Assembly: GCA_963675135.1 (NCBI GenBank)
Contig: OY776124.1
Span: 19,900,066 to 19,964,065, forward strand
DNA length: 64,000 nucleotides
Direction: 5' to 3'
Origin: Galeopsis tetrahit
Taxonomy: Eukaryota; Streptophyta; Magnoliopsida; Lamiales; Lamiaceae
The number at the start of each line of letters is the position of its first letter. Positions within the stretch are counted from its first letter, which is position 1. The position numbers and the translations under genes were made by a program. Positions 44,462 through 58,753 of the stretch are shown piece by piece. The notes beneath the pieces were generated by a model. It was not told where the DNA came from. It made no database searches and saw only the letters and a program-made list of their open reading frames with translations.

Positions 44462-46248
44462 TAAGTAAAAGAGAAAATTTATAAAAAATACCATTTAGGC
44501 ACCTAGCTTCTTAAATAAAGACAACTTTTATAATCTTTTTAAAAAAAGACAAAAACATGTGTAAATAACCATTTATGCCCTTACATTTAAATTTGAAGAA
44601 TAACTATTTAATTTATATAATAATGGAACAAGTCATACATTCCATATATTTCGCCAGCATTCTGTTTAATATCACGCATATGGAAATAAGAATCTCACCT
44701 TCCTTATTTCGTTTGCAATCTGCACGATTCATACGAATTTTCAATTAAAGCAATCCTAATTTCCCAAAAAACGCCTTAATTCAGAATTCCTCGTCCCTCA
44801 GAATCTGTTTATCGTGTTCTGCATTTTTTCTAGTTTATTGCATCGCCTTCTTTTCTAGTTTATCGTCCCTCAGAATCTGTTTAAATCATACACATTTTTA
44901 TCAGGATTTCAAAACTCAAAATTTTAAAAATCAAATTTCAAACTGTCGAAACCCCGAATCTAATTTAGAAAAAGTACAGCCTTTAATCACGCGATCAAGA
45001 CACTGGACTTTTTCTCTTATTTCCACTCCCAGTTTCTTTCATGGTGCCGGGCCGGCCATTATCAGAAAATATCATAAATTAAACCCCTACCTTTGAAATA
45101 TCATAAATCCCCATGATCGCAAATCTCGATTAGGTTTCATCAATTGATGAAACGCATCTCATTCGTCTCCTAACTCGCCGATGGATTTCACCGAATTGGA
45201 AGCAATCGAGGGTTTGCGTTGGTCGTGGCATTCATGGCCCACTTCCTGGCCCGAAGTTCACCGACTGCACATGATCAAGAGACTTTCCACGCGATCGTTT
45301 CTTTATATTCCTAGGGGATTCAAACTTCATCGATTTCTTCATTATGGATGACGGATGCGAAGCCGCCGGAGATATAGTAGAAACTTTTAATTCCAAGGGT
45401 CAGATGAAGAGTTTTGCCAAGGGTATGATTTTTAATTCCACACGTACACACATAATTTGCAAAGAATTTAGGATTTTTTGAGATGATTTTAATTTAGGTT
45501 CAATTTGCTCCGTTTTCGTGTAATTGTGATGATTTACGTGCGCGTTGCTGAAATGTAGTTCATGATTATTTGTTATTGGTTTGGTCAAGGGATAATGCAT
45601 ATCTTATTTTGCATATGTATACGTATTTTTGCATAATCACATTATAATATGAAGACATCGTACTATTTTTTCTGCATTATTCATTTTATTATGCATTTTT
45701 AGATTTCATTGTTCTGCATTATTTATTTTATTATGCAGTTTTAGATTTCATTGTTCTGCATTACTCATTTTATTATGCAGATTTAGCTTTTATATTACTT
45801 TTCCAACCATGGTCTAGGGAGCAAAATGTTCTTCTCACTTCTCACTTCGTCTTCTTCCGTACTTCACGGTTTCCTTTCTTCACAAATTGGAAAACCCCAA
45901 AATTCTGCACAAAATTAAGCTCTTCTGACCGGTGTTAATTAATTTTAGGAAGGTTTTAATTAATTGCGTAATTCTTGGAATTAATGAGCTGATAGAGTCA
46001 GCTTTTAATTTCAAACATTTGGTTTTAATTAATTGCGTAATTCTTGGAATTAATGAGCTGATAGAGTCAGCTTTAAATTTCAAACATTTAAAGAATTTCT
46101 CCATATTAATTCCGAATTTTATGTATTAAGGGCATGATGGTACATTTATGTGCCATTTTGTCCTTATTCTGAAACTATTTTGAATCATGTCTTTATTTAA
46201 TAAAACACTAGGTGAAATGACCTTTTATGTGAAATCCCCTAAGTAAAA
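44462..46248. mobile_element. Pack-MULE-like insertion, unit 4
   Basis: Element 44471-46239, same length and duplications as in unit 2. SEC23-like fragment at 45181-45351. Confidence 0.8.
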
Positions 46249-46908
46249 AACACAAGATCTATGGTGGTTCGGAGGCTAAACTGCTCCTACGTCCACTTTC
46301 CGTAATTTAAGTACAAGATAATTCCTTAATCATTCGGAATTAACTTGTGTTATAGTGCCAGCAAGGTGCACTCTCCTCTTCTTCCTCTTCTTGTTCGTCT
46401 CTCTAGCTAGATTTTTTTACAACCAACACTTGTTGTAATACTCTCAAACTCTCAAACTCAAAAAACTCTCAAATATCTCAAAGCGAAAGTAGGGTTTTGT
46501 TCTTTTTCACCAACTAATGTGATATCCATTACAATTAAGATCAAAGTAAGACTAGAATATTACTTGCTAGCTAGGCTTAGGATAATAATGTATTTCTGCC
46601 TAGTGAGAACTATAGATAACACTCAATGATTTGCTTAAAAGCTTAGTACGATTAATGCTTGAGTGCTTGATTGTTTTTTTAATGTAGATATCTTGCTATA
46701 ACTTCAGCCTGTTTATGTTCCCGTAATCCTTGAAATAATTCAAGTTTTGGCCTATTTATTCAGATGTCCTAAAAGTTGGAAGTGAAATTATCGGACAATA
46801 GTTTTTTTTTTTTTTTTCAGAAATCATTTGTTAACAACAAAATTAGGTCTTGAAAGAAAATTATAATACATCCAAATAGAACTTCGTACTACTAATGGTG
46901 CCTGAGAA

Positions 46909-47131
46909 ACTCCATGGAGTTCGCCTAGTAGTGTAGGCTTGGGACTTAGGAGTGTGTTCCTCTAGGTCTCAAGTTCGAACCCTTTAAGGTGCAAATAATT
47001 TCTATGGGGCCAGTCCATATAGAGCGCAAAACTCTGACTTTAAACGGGACCCCCGCAACTGGGCAGTGGAATTAGTCCTCCGGGATTAGTCGGTCCTTAA
47101 ACCGGATATCCGAGACATAAAAAAGAAAAAA
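46909..47131 (+). mobile_element. SINE body, unit 4
   Basis: Same variant as unit 2 (ACTGGGCAGTGGAATT), with an extra G to A change near 47076. Confidence 0.85.
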
Positions 47132-47369
47132 ACTAATGATGCCTGAGCAGCTGGATCTCGATATCCGAAGGGCCTTTAATCCCGAAGAATTTATGATTAT
47201 TTAAATTTATTTTTAATTCAATTTGGTTGAATATTTAGCTTTTTAAATTAATATTCTCTCCGCCCCAGGCAAATAGTCGTGTTAATTTGTAAAATTACAT
47301 AAATCAATAAAACATTGTTTATTGTGTTTGACGTTCATAACTTTACCAATTAATTAAGCTCCAAGTATG

Positions 47370-47792
47370 TGATGCGAATGAGGGTCGTGGACTCAAAATT
47401 ACGTACCAACGAGAGCCGAGTTAAAGGGCGGCTCAAGGGATTTATCAAGATTAGTCCTTTTGAAAGTTTGATTTGTTTCTAATTGTTTGGGGGCCTGCAT
47501 ATTTTTGTTTGCCAACTATTTTGGTCTTTCATGTTATTTGGGCCACTATTATTAGTTAGTTTAGGGTTGGCCCACTATTATTAGTTTAGGGCACATTAGT
47601 GGTTGGTTATCTACATACCCTTTATTTGCATACCTATATTATAAAAGGCTGAAATGGGACAAAGAAGAATTCAGAAAAGAATTAGTCTGGAATATCAGAT
47701 TTCTTACGCAAAATCAATTTTGCAACCGTCATTCTTGCCGGCCTGAGCCGGAGATTCGTTGGAATCGTGTTTTGTGGTCGTGGTTCTCATCA
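47370..47792 (+). mobile_element. Solo LTR, unit 4
   Basis: Both flanks GTATG, the likely original target duplication. Confidence 0.78.
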
Positions 47793-49225
47793 GTATGCCC
47801 TAACATTTAACAATAAAAACTTCATTTACTCTACTAGACATGTTTATTCTCTAGTACATTAAAATTAGGATTCATTTCTTGCCGCAAATATTCACTTGTG
47901 GGATACCATATTTCAATGGATTGGCGTAGTTTTTCTACCGCGTGTACAAATTTTAAACATTTTATGATAATTTTATTTATGTAGAAGACTATAATATGAG
48001 AGAAACAAAAAACGAATACATGAGTGTCTTCATGGGACGAAGGGAGTGTAATTTTTAATATAAATACTCCTTCCGTCTCTCGTAAAGCTATATATTTTTA
48101 TCATTTTTGACGCTCCTAGACAAAGTTACCTTAATTCTCAATTACACATTAAATATTATATTTCTTAAAACATATCATGTGCAAACAATAATTTTTTATT
48201 TAACTGCAAACGGGGGAGTATATTATAAAGGACCAGAATTTGATATATAAAAATGATGAAAATTGGAGATTTGGCGAAACTCCCAAATTCTTTTTCATTG
48301 TGCAAGCCAAATATGTGGCTTTCCTGTGAAAAAAGAGAAAAATTGTAAAAAATCAACGTTGAAAATTGATCGATAAAGTAGAAACATTAAGAATTTATTT
48401 TGGAATACGAACTACAAATGAAATTATCGTTTAAAAAAATTCACTGAAAAAAGAGAAAAATTTCCCAAAATCAACGTTGAAAATTGATAAAGTTGAAACA
48501 TTATGAATTTATTTTGGAATACGAACTACAAATGGAATTATCATTTAAAAATATCAATTTAGCCATTTGGGCGATTGATTTTGTGTGGTGTGGGTTATTT
48601 GGAAATGGAGGAATCAAGTGATTTCCAATGGAGGAAGGTGGATTAAGGACAAAATTGCGCGTGGATGAAATTAAGAGTAGATTCTGGAGATGTTTTTGCA
48701 AGCAATTTAATTCGCTTAAATCCATCTTTTCATTCAGAGATTGGTTGTGCAAACCATATCGACAGCCTCGTGTTGTAGGAGAAACTTTCATCTGCTGCAT
48801 AATTTATTTCACACTGCAAGGCCTTCGTTTCTGTTGGTATAATTAGTAAACAATTTTTTATTAATCCTCAAGTAAACAGAGCGTGCAGCTCACGCGATTA
48901 TTCTTTTAAAAATCTAACGAAAATATCACAAGGGACCAAAAATGATGGGAAAAGGACCACATTTGAAGAGGAGGCATTAATTGTTACGGGACTAAAAGTG
49001 CCCATATATAAACGATTTACTGAGAAATATGTCTAAGTTAGGTACAGTATTAAAAATGAAATTATCTCATATTTTAACTAGCAATTATTTTTAGGACATG
49101 AAGATAAAAATAATTAAATTCAACAAATTGTGTAACGCCAACAAAATAAAGAAAATTGTACTCCGTTATATTATAAAAGTTGGAGCTTATTGAGGTGATA
49201 CATGATATAGAGTTAAGTAATTAAA

Positions 49226-49566
49226 TTAGCATTGATATGCGCAAGAACAATAAGTTTGACCGCCATGTGTTTGTCCACAAAAACTCCAAACATATAAATC
49301 ATAATACTTTTTTATGCACGGCTGTTCACATGATGTTGCAATACTTGGGTCGCATGATGCTTCTATATCTCTCTTACACTCCGACGTCCCACAAACCAAA
49401 CTATCTGAAATTTTTAATATTCAAACAAATTAATTATAATTAGACGTCAATATATTTAATTAATTATATTAAAATTTTGTTATTAATTATAAATAAATGT
49501 GATACCTGATGCAAGAGCCATCATGAGGACAACTACCAAAATAACTGGGTGCAAATGTTTTGCCAT
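49226..49566 (-). CDS. Defensin-like peptide, array copy 5
   Basis: Exons 49566-49506 and 49404-49226. Same protein as copy 3 (Pro7, Met16). Intact splice sites and stop. Confidence 0.8.
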
Positions 49567-51501
49567 TGACAACACAATCTAGCTTTTCACTTAACAAGTT
49601 TTTTTTTTTTAAGAGAGACAACTAATTTTCACTTGTTGATATTCTCAATAGTGATTTCAATATATATTTATAGTGAAAGATAATTATACGTTTCTCTTTA
49701 ATTATTTTTTTATTAATTAATGAAATGTTATTAACTGTTGAATGATCTGATTGTAGGTTTAATTAACTAGGATTTACGCACGACAATTAATTTGTATTTA
49801 ATGTTCCAAGGCAATACATGCTGTTATACTTTTCTTAATTCCTCACACTAATTAATCCACTAACTAACCATAATACAACTCTATTTGACATAAAGTACTT
49901 CTCCACATACCCCTACTTTTTCAATTCATATCCAAACACAATTACTATTCATAGATTACATATCTTCATCCATATTTTTTCCATCTCCATTTTCATCCAA
50001 TCTATCACAAATATTTGGTGTCTTAATTAATTACTTTATTGGGATTACTCTAATTAAGGTACATTTATCTCCCTGTTAAATGTTACACTATAGTTCAATT
50101 TTTTTTGTTTGAGTTACTATTAAGTTTAAGATGACACCTAATTATACAATTATACCCTTTAAGCTTAAAATTATGATTAGTCGACAATTGTCTAACAAAA
50201 TCCAACTTCAATCCCGTAAAAGTGACATGCATTTACTCACTTACCAAAACCCACGAATTAAAAAAAAAAAATACAACAAAAAAATAGAAAGAGTTTACTC
50301 ATTTACCAAAACCCGCGAATTTCCCAAAAAAAAAAAAAGAAATAATTTACTAACATACCAAAACCCACAAATTTCCAAAAAAATTAGAAAAATTTACTCG
50401 CTCACCAAAACCCATGCACGAATTTCCAAAAAAATTGAAAATAATTTACTCTCTTGCCAAAACCCATAAATTATTAAAAAAAAATTAAAAAGAATTTACT
50501 CTTTACCAAAACACACGAATTTCAAAAAAAAAAAAAAAAGATTGATGATCACGAAAGGAGAGTGACACGTGAATGGAACGCGGGGGAAAATACACGTGTA
50601 TGTGATTTTCAAACTATATGCAGAAATAAGATAAGCTAGCCCTTTTTATACTCCTTAAAACAACAAAGTAAATCACTAATTATACTCACACAAAAACAAT
50701 GTCTATGTCAACTCTAATGAATAATTCTTAAACTAAAACAAATGCTTATGTTATAGATCAAAACAATTTTATGCAATATCAAGTATGAGCAAGTTATGCA
50801 TGATCATGTAATAAATAAGCTATAAATAAGTGCAATAAGTAAAAAACACAAGATCTATGGTGGTTCGGAGGCTAAACTGCTCCTACGTCCACTTTCCGTA
50901 ATTTAAGTACAAGATAATTCCTTAATCATTCGGAATTAACTTGTGTTATAGTGCCAGCAAGGTGCACTCTCCTCTTCTTCCTCTTCTTGTTCGTCTCTCT
51001 AGCTAGATTTTTTTACAACCAACACTTGTTGTAATACTCTCAAACTCTCAAACTCAAAAAACTCTCAAATATCTCAAAGCGAAAGTAGAGTTTTGTTCTT
51101 TTTCACCAACTAATGTGATATCCATTACAATTAAGATCAAAGTAAGACTAGAATATTACTTGCTAGTTAGGCTTAGGATAATAATGTATTTCTGCCTAGT
51201 GAGAACTATAGATAACACTCAATGATTTGCTTAAAAGCTTAGTACGATTAATGCTTGAGTGCTTGATTGTTTTTTTTTAATGTAGATATCTTGCTATAAC
51301 TTCAGCCTGTTTATGTTCCCGTAATCCTTGAAATAATTCAAGTTTTGGCCTATTTATTCAGATGTCCTAAAAGTTGGAAGTGAAATTATCGGACAATAGT
51401 TTTTTTTTTTCAGAAATCATTTGTTAACAATAAAATTAGGTCTTGAAAGAAAATTATAATACATCCAAATAGGACTTCGTACTACTAATGGTGCCTGAGA
51501 A

Positions 51502-51724
51502 ACTCCATGGAGTTCGCCTAGTAGTGTAGGCTTGGGACTTAGGAGTGTGTTCCTCTAGGTCTCAAGTTCGAACCCTTTAAGGTGCAAACAATTTCTATGG
51601 GGCCAGTCCATATAGAGCGTAAAACTCTGACTTTAAATGGGACCCCCGCAAGTGGGCGGTGGGATTGGTCCTCCGGGATTAGTCGGTCCTTAAACCGGAT
51701 ACCCGAGACTTAAAAAAGAAAAAA
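51502..51724 (+). mobile_element. SINE body, unit 5
   Basis: Same variant as unit 3. Confidence 0.85.
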
Positions 51725-51962
51725 ACTAATGATGCCTGAGAAGCTGGATCTCGATATCCGAAGGGCCTGTAATCCCGAAGAAATTATGATTATTTAAATT
51801 TATTTTTAATTCAATTTGGTTGATTTTTTAGCTTTTTAAATTAATATTCTCTCCGCCCCAGGCAAATAGTCGTGTTAATTTGTAAAATTACATAAATCAA
51901 TAAAACATTGTTTATTGTGTTTGACGTTCATAACTTTACCAATTAATTAAGCTCCAAGTATG

Positions 51963-52385
51963 TGATGCGAATGAGGGTCGTGGACTCAAAATTACGTACC
52001 AACGAGAGCCGAGTTAAAGGGCGGCTCAAGGGATTTATCAAGATTAGTCCTTTTGAAAGTTTGATTTGTTTCTAATTGTTTGGGGGCCCGCATATTTTTG
52101 TTTGCCAACTGTTTTGGTCTTTCATGTTATTTGGGCCACTATTATTAGTTAGTTTAGGGTTGGCCCACTATTATTAGTTTAGGGCACATTAGTGGTTGGT
52201 TATCTACATACCCTTTATTTGCATACCTATATTATAAAAGGCTGAAATGGGACAAAGAGGAATTCAGAAAAGAATTAGTCTGAAATATCAGATTTCTTAC
52301 GCAAAATCAATTTTGCAACCGTCATTCTTGCCGGCCTGAGCCGGAGATTCGTTGGAATCGTGTTTTGTGGTCGTGGTTCTCATCA
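51963..52385 (+). mobile_element. Solo LTR, unit 5
   Basis: Both flanks GTATG. Confidence 0.78.
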
Positions 52386-53817
52386 GTATGCCCTAACATA
52401 TAACAATAAAAACTTCATTTACTCTACTAGACATGTTTATTCTCTAGTACATTAAAATTAGGATTCATTTCTTGTCGCAAATATTCACTTGCGGCATACC
52501 ATATTTCAATGGATTGGCGTAGTTTTTCTACCGCGTGTACAAATTTAAAACATTTTATGATAATTTTATTTATGTAGAAGACTATAATATGAGAGAAACA
52601 AAAAACGAATACATGAGTGTCTTCATGGGACGAAGGGAGTATAATTTTTAATATAAATACTCCTTCCGTCTCTCGTAAAGCTATATATTTTTATCATTTT
52701 TGACGCTCCTAGACAAAGTTACCTTAATTCTCAATTACACATTAAATATTATATTTCTTAAAACATATCATGTGCAAACAATAATTTTTTTATTTAACTG
52801 CAAACGGGGGAGTATATTATAAAGGACCAGAATTTGATATATAAAAATGATGAAAATTGGAGATTTGGCGAAACTCCCATATTCTTTTTCATTGTGCAAG
52901 CCAAATATGTGGCTTTCCTTTGAAAAAAGAGAAAAATTGTAAAAAATCTACGTTGAAAATTGATCGATAAAGTAGAAACATTAAGAATTTATTTTGGAAT
53001 ACGAACTACAAATGAAATTATCGTTTAAAAAAATTCAGTGAAAAAAGAGAAAAATTTCCCAAAATCAACGTTGAAAATTGATAAAGTTGAAACATTATGA
53101 ATTTATTTTGGAATACGAACTACAAATGGAATTATCATTTAAAAATATCAATTTAGCCATTTGGGCGATTGATTTTGTGTGGTGTGGGTTATTTGGAAAT
53201 GGGGATCAAGTTATTTCCAATGCAGGAAGGTGGATTAAGGACAAAATTGCGCGTGGATGAAATTAAGAGTAGATTCTGGAGATGTTTTTGCAAGCAATTT
53301 AATTCGCTTAAATCCATCTTTTCATTCAGAGATTGGTTGTGCAAACCATATCGACAGCCTCGTGTTGTAGGAGAAACTTTCATCTGCTGCATAATTTATT
53401 TCACACTGCAAGGCCTTCGTTTCTGTTGGTATAATTAGTAAACAATTTTTTATTAATCCTCAAGTAAACAGAGCGTGCAGCTCACGCGATTATTCTTTTA
53501 AAAATCTAACGGAAATATCACAAGGGACCAAAAATGATGGGAAAAGGACCACATTTGAAGAGGAGGCATTAATTGTTACGGGACTAAAAGTGCCCATATA
53601 TAAACGATTTACTGAGAAATATGCCTAAGTTAGGTACAGTATTAAAAATGAAATTATCTCATATTTTAACTAGCAATTAGTTTTAGGACATGAAGATAAA
53701 AATAATTAAATTCAACAAATTGTGTAACGCCAACAAAATAAAGAAAATTGTACTCCGTTATATTATAAAAGTTGGAGTTTATTGAGGTGATACATGATAT
53801 AGAGTTAAGTAATTAAA

Positions 53818-54158
53818 TTAGCATTGATATGCGCAAGAACAATAAGTTTGACCGCCATGTGTTTGTCCACAAAAACTCCAAACATATAAATCATAATACT
53901 TTTTTATGCACGGCTGTTCACATGATGTTGCAATACTTGGGTCGCATGATGCTTCTATATCTCTCTTACACTCCGACGTCCCACAAACCAAACTATCTGA
54001 AATTTATAATATTCAAACAAATTAATTATAATTAGACGTCAATATATTTAATTAATTATATTAAAATTTTGTTATTAATTATAAATAAATGTGATACCTG
54101 ATGCAAGAGCCATCATGAGGACAACTACCAAAATAACTGAGTGCAAATGTTTTGCCAT
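53818..54158 (-). CDS. Defensin-like peptide, array copy 6
   Basis: Exons 54158-54098 and 53996-53818. Ser7, Met16, and the mature part identical to copy 1. AATAAA is present. The leader reads CTTGGTAAGTG instead of CTTGTTAAGTG (minus strand). Confidence 0.8.
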
Positions 54159-55432
54159 TGACAACACAATCTAGCTTTTCACTTACCAAGTTTTTTTTTT
54201 TTTTTAAGAGAGACAACTAATTTTCACTTGTTGATATTCTCAATAGTGATTTCAATATATATTTATAGTGAAAGATAATTATACGTTTCTCTTTAATTAT
54301 TTTTTTATTAATTAATGAAATGTTATTAACTGTTGAATGATCTGATTGTAGGATTAATTAACTAGGATTTACGCACGACAATTAATTTGTATTTAATGTT
54401 CCAAGGCAATACATGCTGTCATACTTTTCTTAATTCCTCACACTAATTAATCCACTAACTAACCATAATACAACTCTATTTGACATAAAGTACTTCTCCA
54501 CATACCCCTACTTTTTCAATTCATATCCAAACACAATTACTATTCATAGATTACATATCTTCATCCATATTTTTTCCATCTCCATTTTCATCCAATGTAT
54601 CACAAATATTTGGTGTCTTAATTAATTACTTTATTGGGATTACTCTAATTAAGGTACATTTATCTCCCTGTTAAATTTTACACTCTAGTTCAATTTTTTT
54701 TGTTTGAGTTACTATTAAGTTCAAGATGACACCTAATTATACAATTATACCCTTTAAGCTTAAAATTATGATTAGTCGACAATTGTCTAACAAAATCCAA
54801 CCTCAATCCCGTAAAAGAAACATGCATTTACTCACTTACCAAAACCCACGAATTTCAAAAAAAAAAAAAAAACAACAAAAAAATAGAAAGAGTTTACTCA
54901 TTTACCAAAACCCGCGAATTTCCCAAAAAAAAAAAGAAATAATTTACTAACATACCAAAACCCACAAATTTCCAAAAAAATTAGAAAAAATTTACTCGCT
55001 CACCAAAACCCATGCACGAATTTCCAAAAAAATTGAAAATAATTTACTCTCTTGCCAAAACCCATAAATTATTAAAAAAAATTAAAAAGAATTTACTCTT
55101 TACCAAAACACACGAATTTAAAAAAAAAAAAAAAAAGATTGATGATCACGAAAGGAGAGTGACACGTGAATGGAACGCGGGGGAAAATACACGTGTATGT
55201 GATTTTCAAACTATATGCAGAAATAAGATAAGCTAGCCCTTTTTATACTCCTTAAAACAACAAAGTAAATCACTAATTATACTCACACAAAAACAATGTC
55301 TATGTCAACTCTAATGAATAATTCTTAAACTAAAACAAATGCTTATGTTATAGATCAAAACAATTTTATGCAATATCAAGTATGAGCAAGTTATGCATTA
55401 TCATGTAATAAATAAGCTATAAATAAGTGCAA

Positions 55433-57219
55433 TAAGTAAAAGGGAAAATTTATAAAAAATACCATTTAGGCACCTAGCTTCTTAAATAAAGATAACTTTT
55501 ATAATATTTTTAAAAAAGGACAAAAACATGTGTAAATAACCATTTATGCCCTTACATTTAAATTTGAAGAATAACTATTTAATTTATATAATAATGGAAC
55601 AAGTCATACATTCCATATATTTCGCCAGCATTCTGTTTAATATCACGCATATGGAAATAAGAATCTCACCTTCCTTATTTCGTTTGCAATTTGCACGATT
55701 CATACGAATTTTCAATTAAAGCAATCCTAATTTCCCAAAAAACGCCTTAATTCAGAATTCCTCGTCCCTCAGAATCTGTTTATCGTGTTCTGCATTTTTT
55801 CTAGTTTATTGCATCGCCTTCTTTTCTAGTTTATCGTCCCTCAGAATCTGTTTAAATCATACACATTTTTATCAGGATTTCAAAACTCAAAATTTTAAAA
55901 ATCAAATTTCAAACTGTCAAAACCCCGAATCTAATTTAGAAAAAGTATAGCCTTTAATCACGCGATCAAGACACTGGACTTTTTCTCTTATTTCCACTCC
56001 CAGTTTCTTTCATGGTGTCGGGCCGGCCATTATCAGAAAATATCATAAATTAAACCCCTAACTTTGAAATATCATAAATCCCCATGATCGCAAATCTCGA
56101 TTAGGTTTCATCAATTGATGAAACGCATCTCATTCGTCTCCTAACTCGCCGATGGATTTCACCGAATTGGAAGCAATCGAGGGTTTGCGTTGGTCGTGGC
56201 ATTCATGGCCCACTTCCTGGCCCGAAGTTCACCGACTGCACATGATCAAGAGACTTTCCACGCGATCGTTTCTTTATATTCCTAGGGGATTCAAACTTCA
56301 TCGATTTCTTCATTATGGATGACGGACGCGAAGCCGCCGGAGATATAGTAGAAACTTTTAATTCCAAGGGTCAGATGAAGAGTTTTGCCAAGGGTATGAT
56401 TTTTAATTCCACACGTACACACATAATTTGCAAAGAATTTAGGATTTTTTGAGATGATTTTAATTTAGGTTCAATTTGCTCCGTTTTCGTGTAATTGTGA
56501 TGATTTACGTGCGCGTTGCTGAAATGTAGTTCATGATTATTTGTTATTGGTTTGGTCAAGGGATAATGCATATCTTATTTTGCATATGTATACGTATTTT
56601 TGCATAATCACATTATAATATGAAGACATCGTACTATTTTTTCTGCATTATTCATTTTATTATGCATTTTTAGATTTCATTGTTCTGCATTATTTATTTT
56701 ATTATGCAGTTTTAGATTTCATTGTTCTGCATTACTCATTTTATTATGCAGATTTAGCTTTTATATTACTTTTCCAACCATGGTCTAGGGAGCAAAATGT
56801 TCTTCTCACTTCTCACTTCGTCTTCTTCCGTACTTCACGGTTTCCTTTCTTCACAAATTGGAAAACCCCAAAATTCTGCACAAAATTAAGCTCTTCTGAC
56901 CGGTGTTAATTAATTTTAGGAAGGTTTTAATTAATTGCGTAATTCTTGGAATTAATGAGCTGATAGAGTCAGCTTTTAATTTCAAACATTTGGTTTTAAT
57001 TAATTGCGTAATTCTTGGAATTAATGAGCTGATAGAGTCAGCTTTAAATTTCAAACATTTAAAGAATTTCTCCATATTAATTCCGAATTTTATGTATTAA
57101 GGGCATGATGGTACATTTATGTGCCATTTTGTCCTTATTCTGAAACTATTTTGAATCATGTCTTTATTTAAAAAAACACTAGGTGAAATGACCTTTTATG
57201 TGAAATCCCCTAAGTAAAA
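55433..57219. mobile_element. Pack-MULE-like insertion, unit 6
   Basis: Element 55442-57210. Starts GGGAAAATTT where the other copies read GAGAAAATTT; this matches the inverted right end (GGGGATTT) better and is probably the original end. SEC23-like fragment at 56152-56322. Confidence 0.8.
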
Positions 57220-57869
57220 AACACAAGATCTATGGTGGTTCGGAGGCTAAACTGCTCCTACGTCCACTTTCCGTAATTTAAGTACAAGATAATTCCTTAA
57301 TCATTCGGAATTAACTTGTGTTATAGTGCCAGCAAGGTGCACTCTCCTCTTCTTGTTCGTCTCTCTAGCTAGATTTTTTTACAACCAACACTTGTTGTAA
57401 TACTCTCAAACTCTCAAACTCAAAAAACTCTCAAATATCTCAAAGCGAAAGTAGGGTTTTGTTCTTTTTCACCAACTAATGTGATATCCATTACAATTAA
57501 GATCAAAGTAAGACTAGAATATTACTTGCTAGCTAGGCTTAGGATAATAATGTATTTCTGCCTAGTGAGAACTATAGATAACACTCAATGATTTGCTTAA
57601 AAGCTTAGTACGATTAATGCTTGAGTGCTTGATTGTTTTTTTAATGTAGATATCTTGCTATAACTTCAGCCTGTTTATGTTCCCGTAATCCTTGAAATAA
57701 TTCAAGTTTTGGCCTATTTATTCAGATGTCCTAAAAGTTGGAAGTGAAATTATCGGACAATAGTTTTTTTTTTTTTTTCAGAAATCATTTGTTAACAACA
57801 AAATTAGGTCTTGAAAGAAAATTATAATACATCCAAATAGAACTTCGTACTACTAATGGTGCCTGAGAA

Positions 57870-58092
57870 ACTCCATGGAGTTCGCCTAGTAGTGTAGGCT
57901 TGGGACTTAGGAGTGTGTTCCTCTAGGTCTCAAGTTCGAACCCTTTAAGGTGCAAATAATTTCTATGGGGCCAGTCCATATAGAGCGCAAAACTCTGACT
58001 TTAAACGGGACCCCCGCAACTGGGCAGTGGAATTGGTCCTCCGGGATTAGTCGGTCCTTAAACCGGATATCCGAGACATAAAAAAGAAAAAA
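57870..58092 (+). mobile_element. SINE body, unit 6
   Basis: Same variant as unit 2. Confidence 0.85.
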
Positions 58093-58330
58093 ACTAATGA
58101 TGCCTGAGCAGCTGGATCTCGATATCCGAAGGGCCTTTAATCCCGAAGAATTTATGATTATTTAAATTTATTTTTAATTCAATTTGGTTGAATTTTTAGC
58201 TTTTTAAATTAATATTCTCTCCGCCCCAGGCAAATAGTCGTGTTAATTTGTAAAATTACATAAATCAATAAAACATTGTTTATTGTGTTTGACGTTCATA
58301 ACTTTACCAATTAATTAAGCTCCAAGTATG

Positions 58331-58753
58331 TGATGCGAATGAGGGTCGTGGACTCAAAATTACGTACCAACGAGAGCCGAGTTAAAGGGCGGCTCAAGGG
58401 ATTTATCAAGATTAGTCCTTTTGAAAGTTTGATTTGTTTCTAATTGTTTGGGGGCCTGCATATTTTTGTTTGCCAACTATTTTGGTCTTTCATGTTATTT
58501 GGGCCACTATTATTAGTTAGTTTAGGGTTGGCCCACTATTATTAGTTTAGGGCACATTAGTGGTTGGTTATCTACATACCCTTTATTTGCATACCTATAT
58601 TATAAAAGGCTGAAATGGGACAAAGAAGAATTCAGAAAAGAATTAGTCTGGAATATCAGATTTCTTACGCAAAATCAATTTTGCAACCGTCATTCTTGCC
58701 GGCCTGAGCCGGAGATTCGTTGGAATCGTGTTTTGTGGTCGTGGTTCTCATCA
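58331..58753 (+). mobile_element. Solo LTR, unit 6
   Basis: Right flank GTATA, as in unit 2. Confidence 0.75.

Larger units (their letters stand above)
42732..49109. repeat. Array unit 4 (long)
   Basis: Mutator-like insertion at 44471-46239; minisatellite 43857-44166. Confidence 0.9.
49110..53701. repeat. Array unit 5 (short)
   Basis: Near copy of unit 3. Minisatellite 50232-50540. A local change near 53200-53225 (GGGGATCAAGTTATTTCC, versus GGAGGAATCAAGTGATTTCC in the other units) distinguishes its right end. Confidence 0.9.
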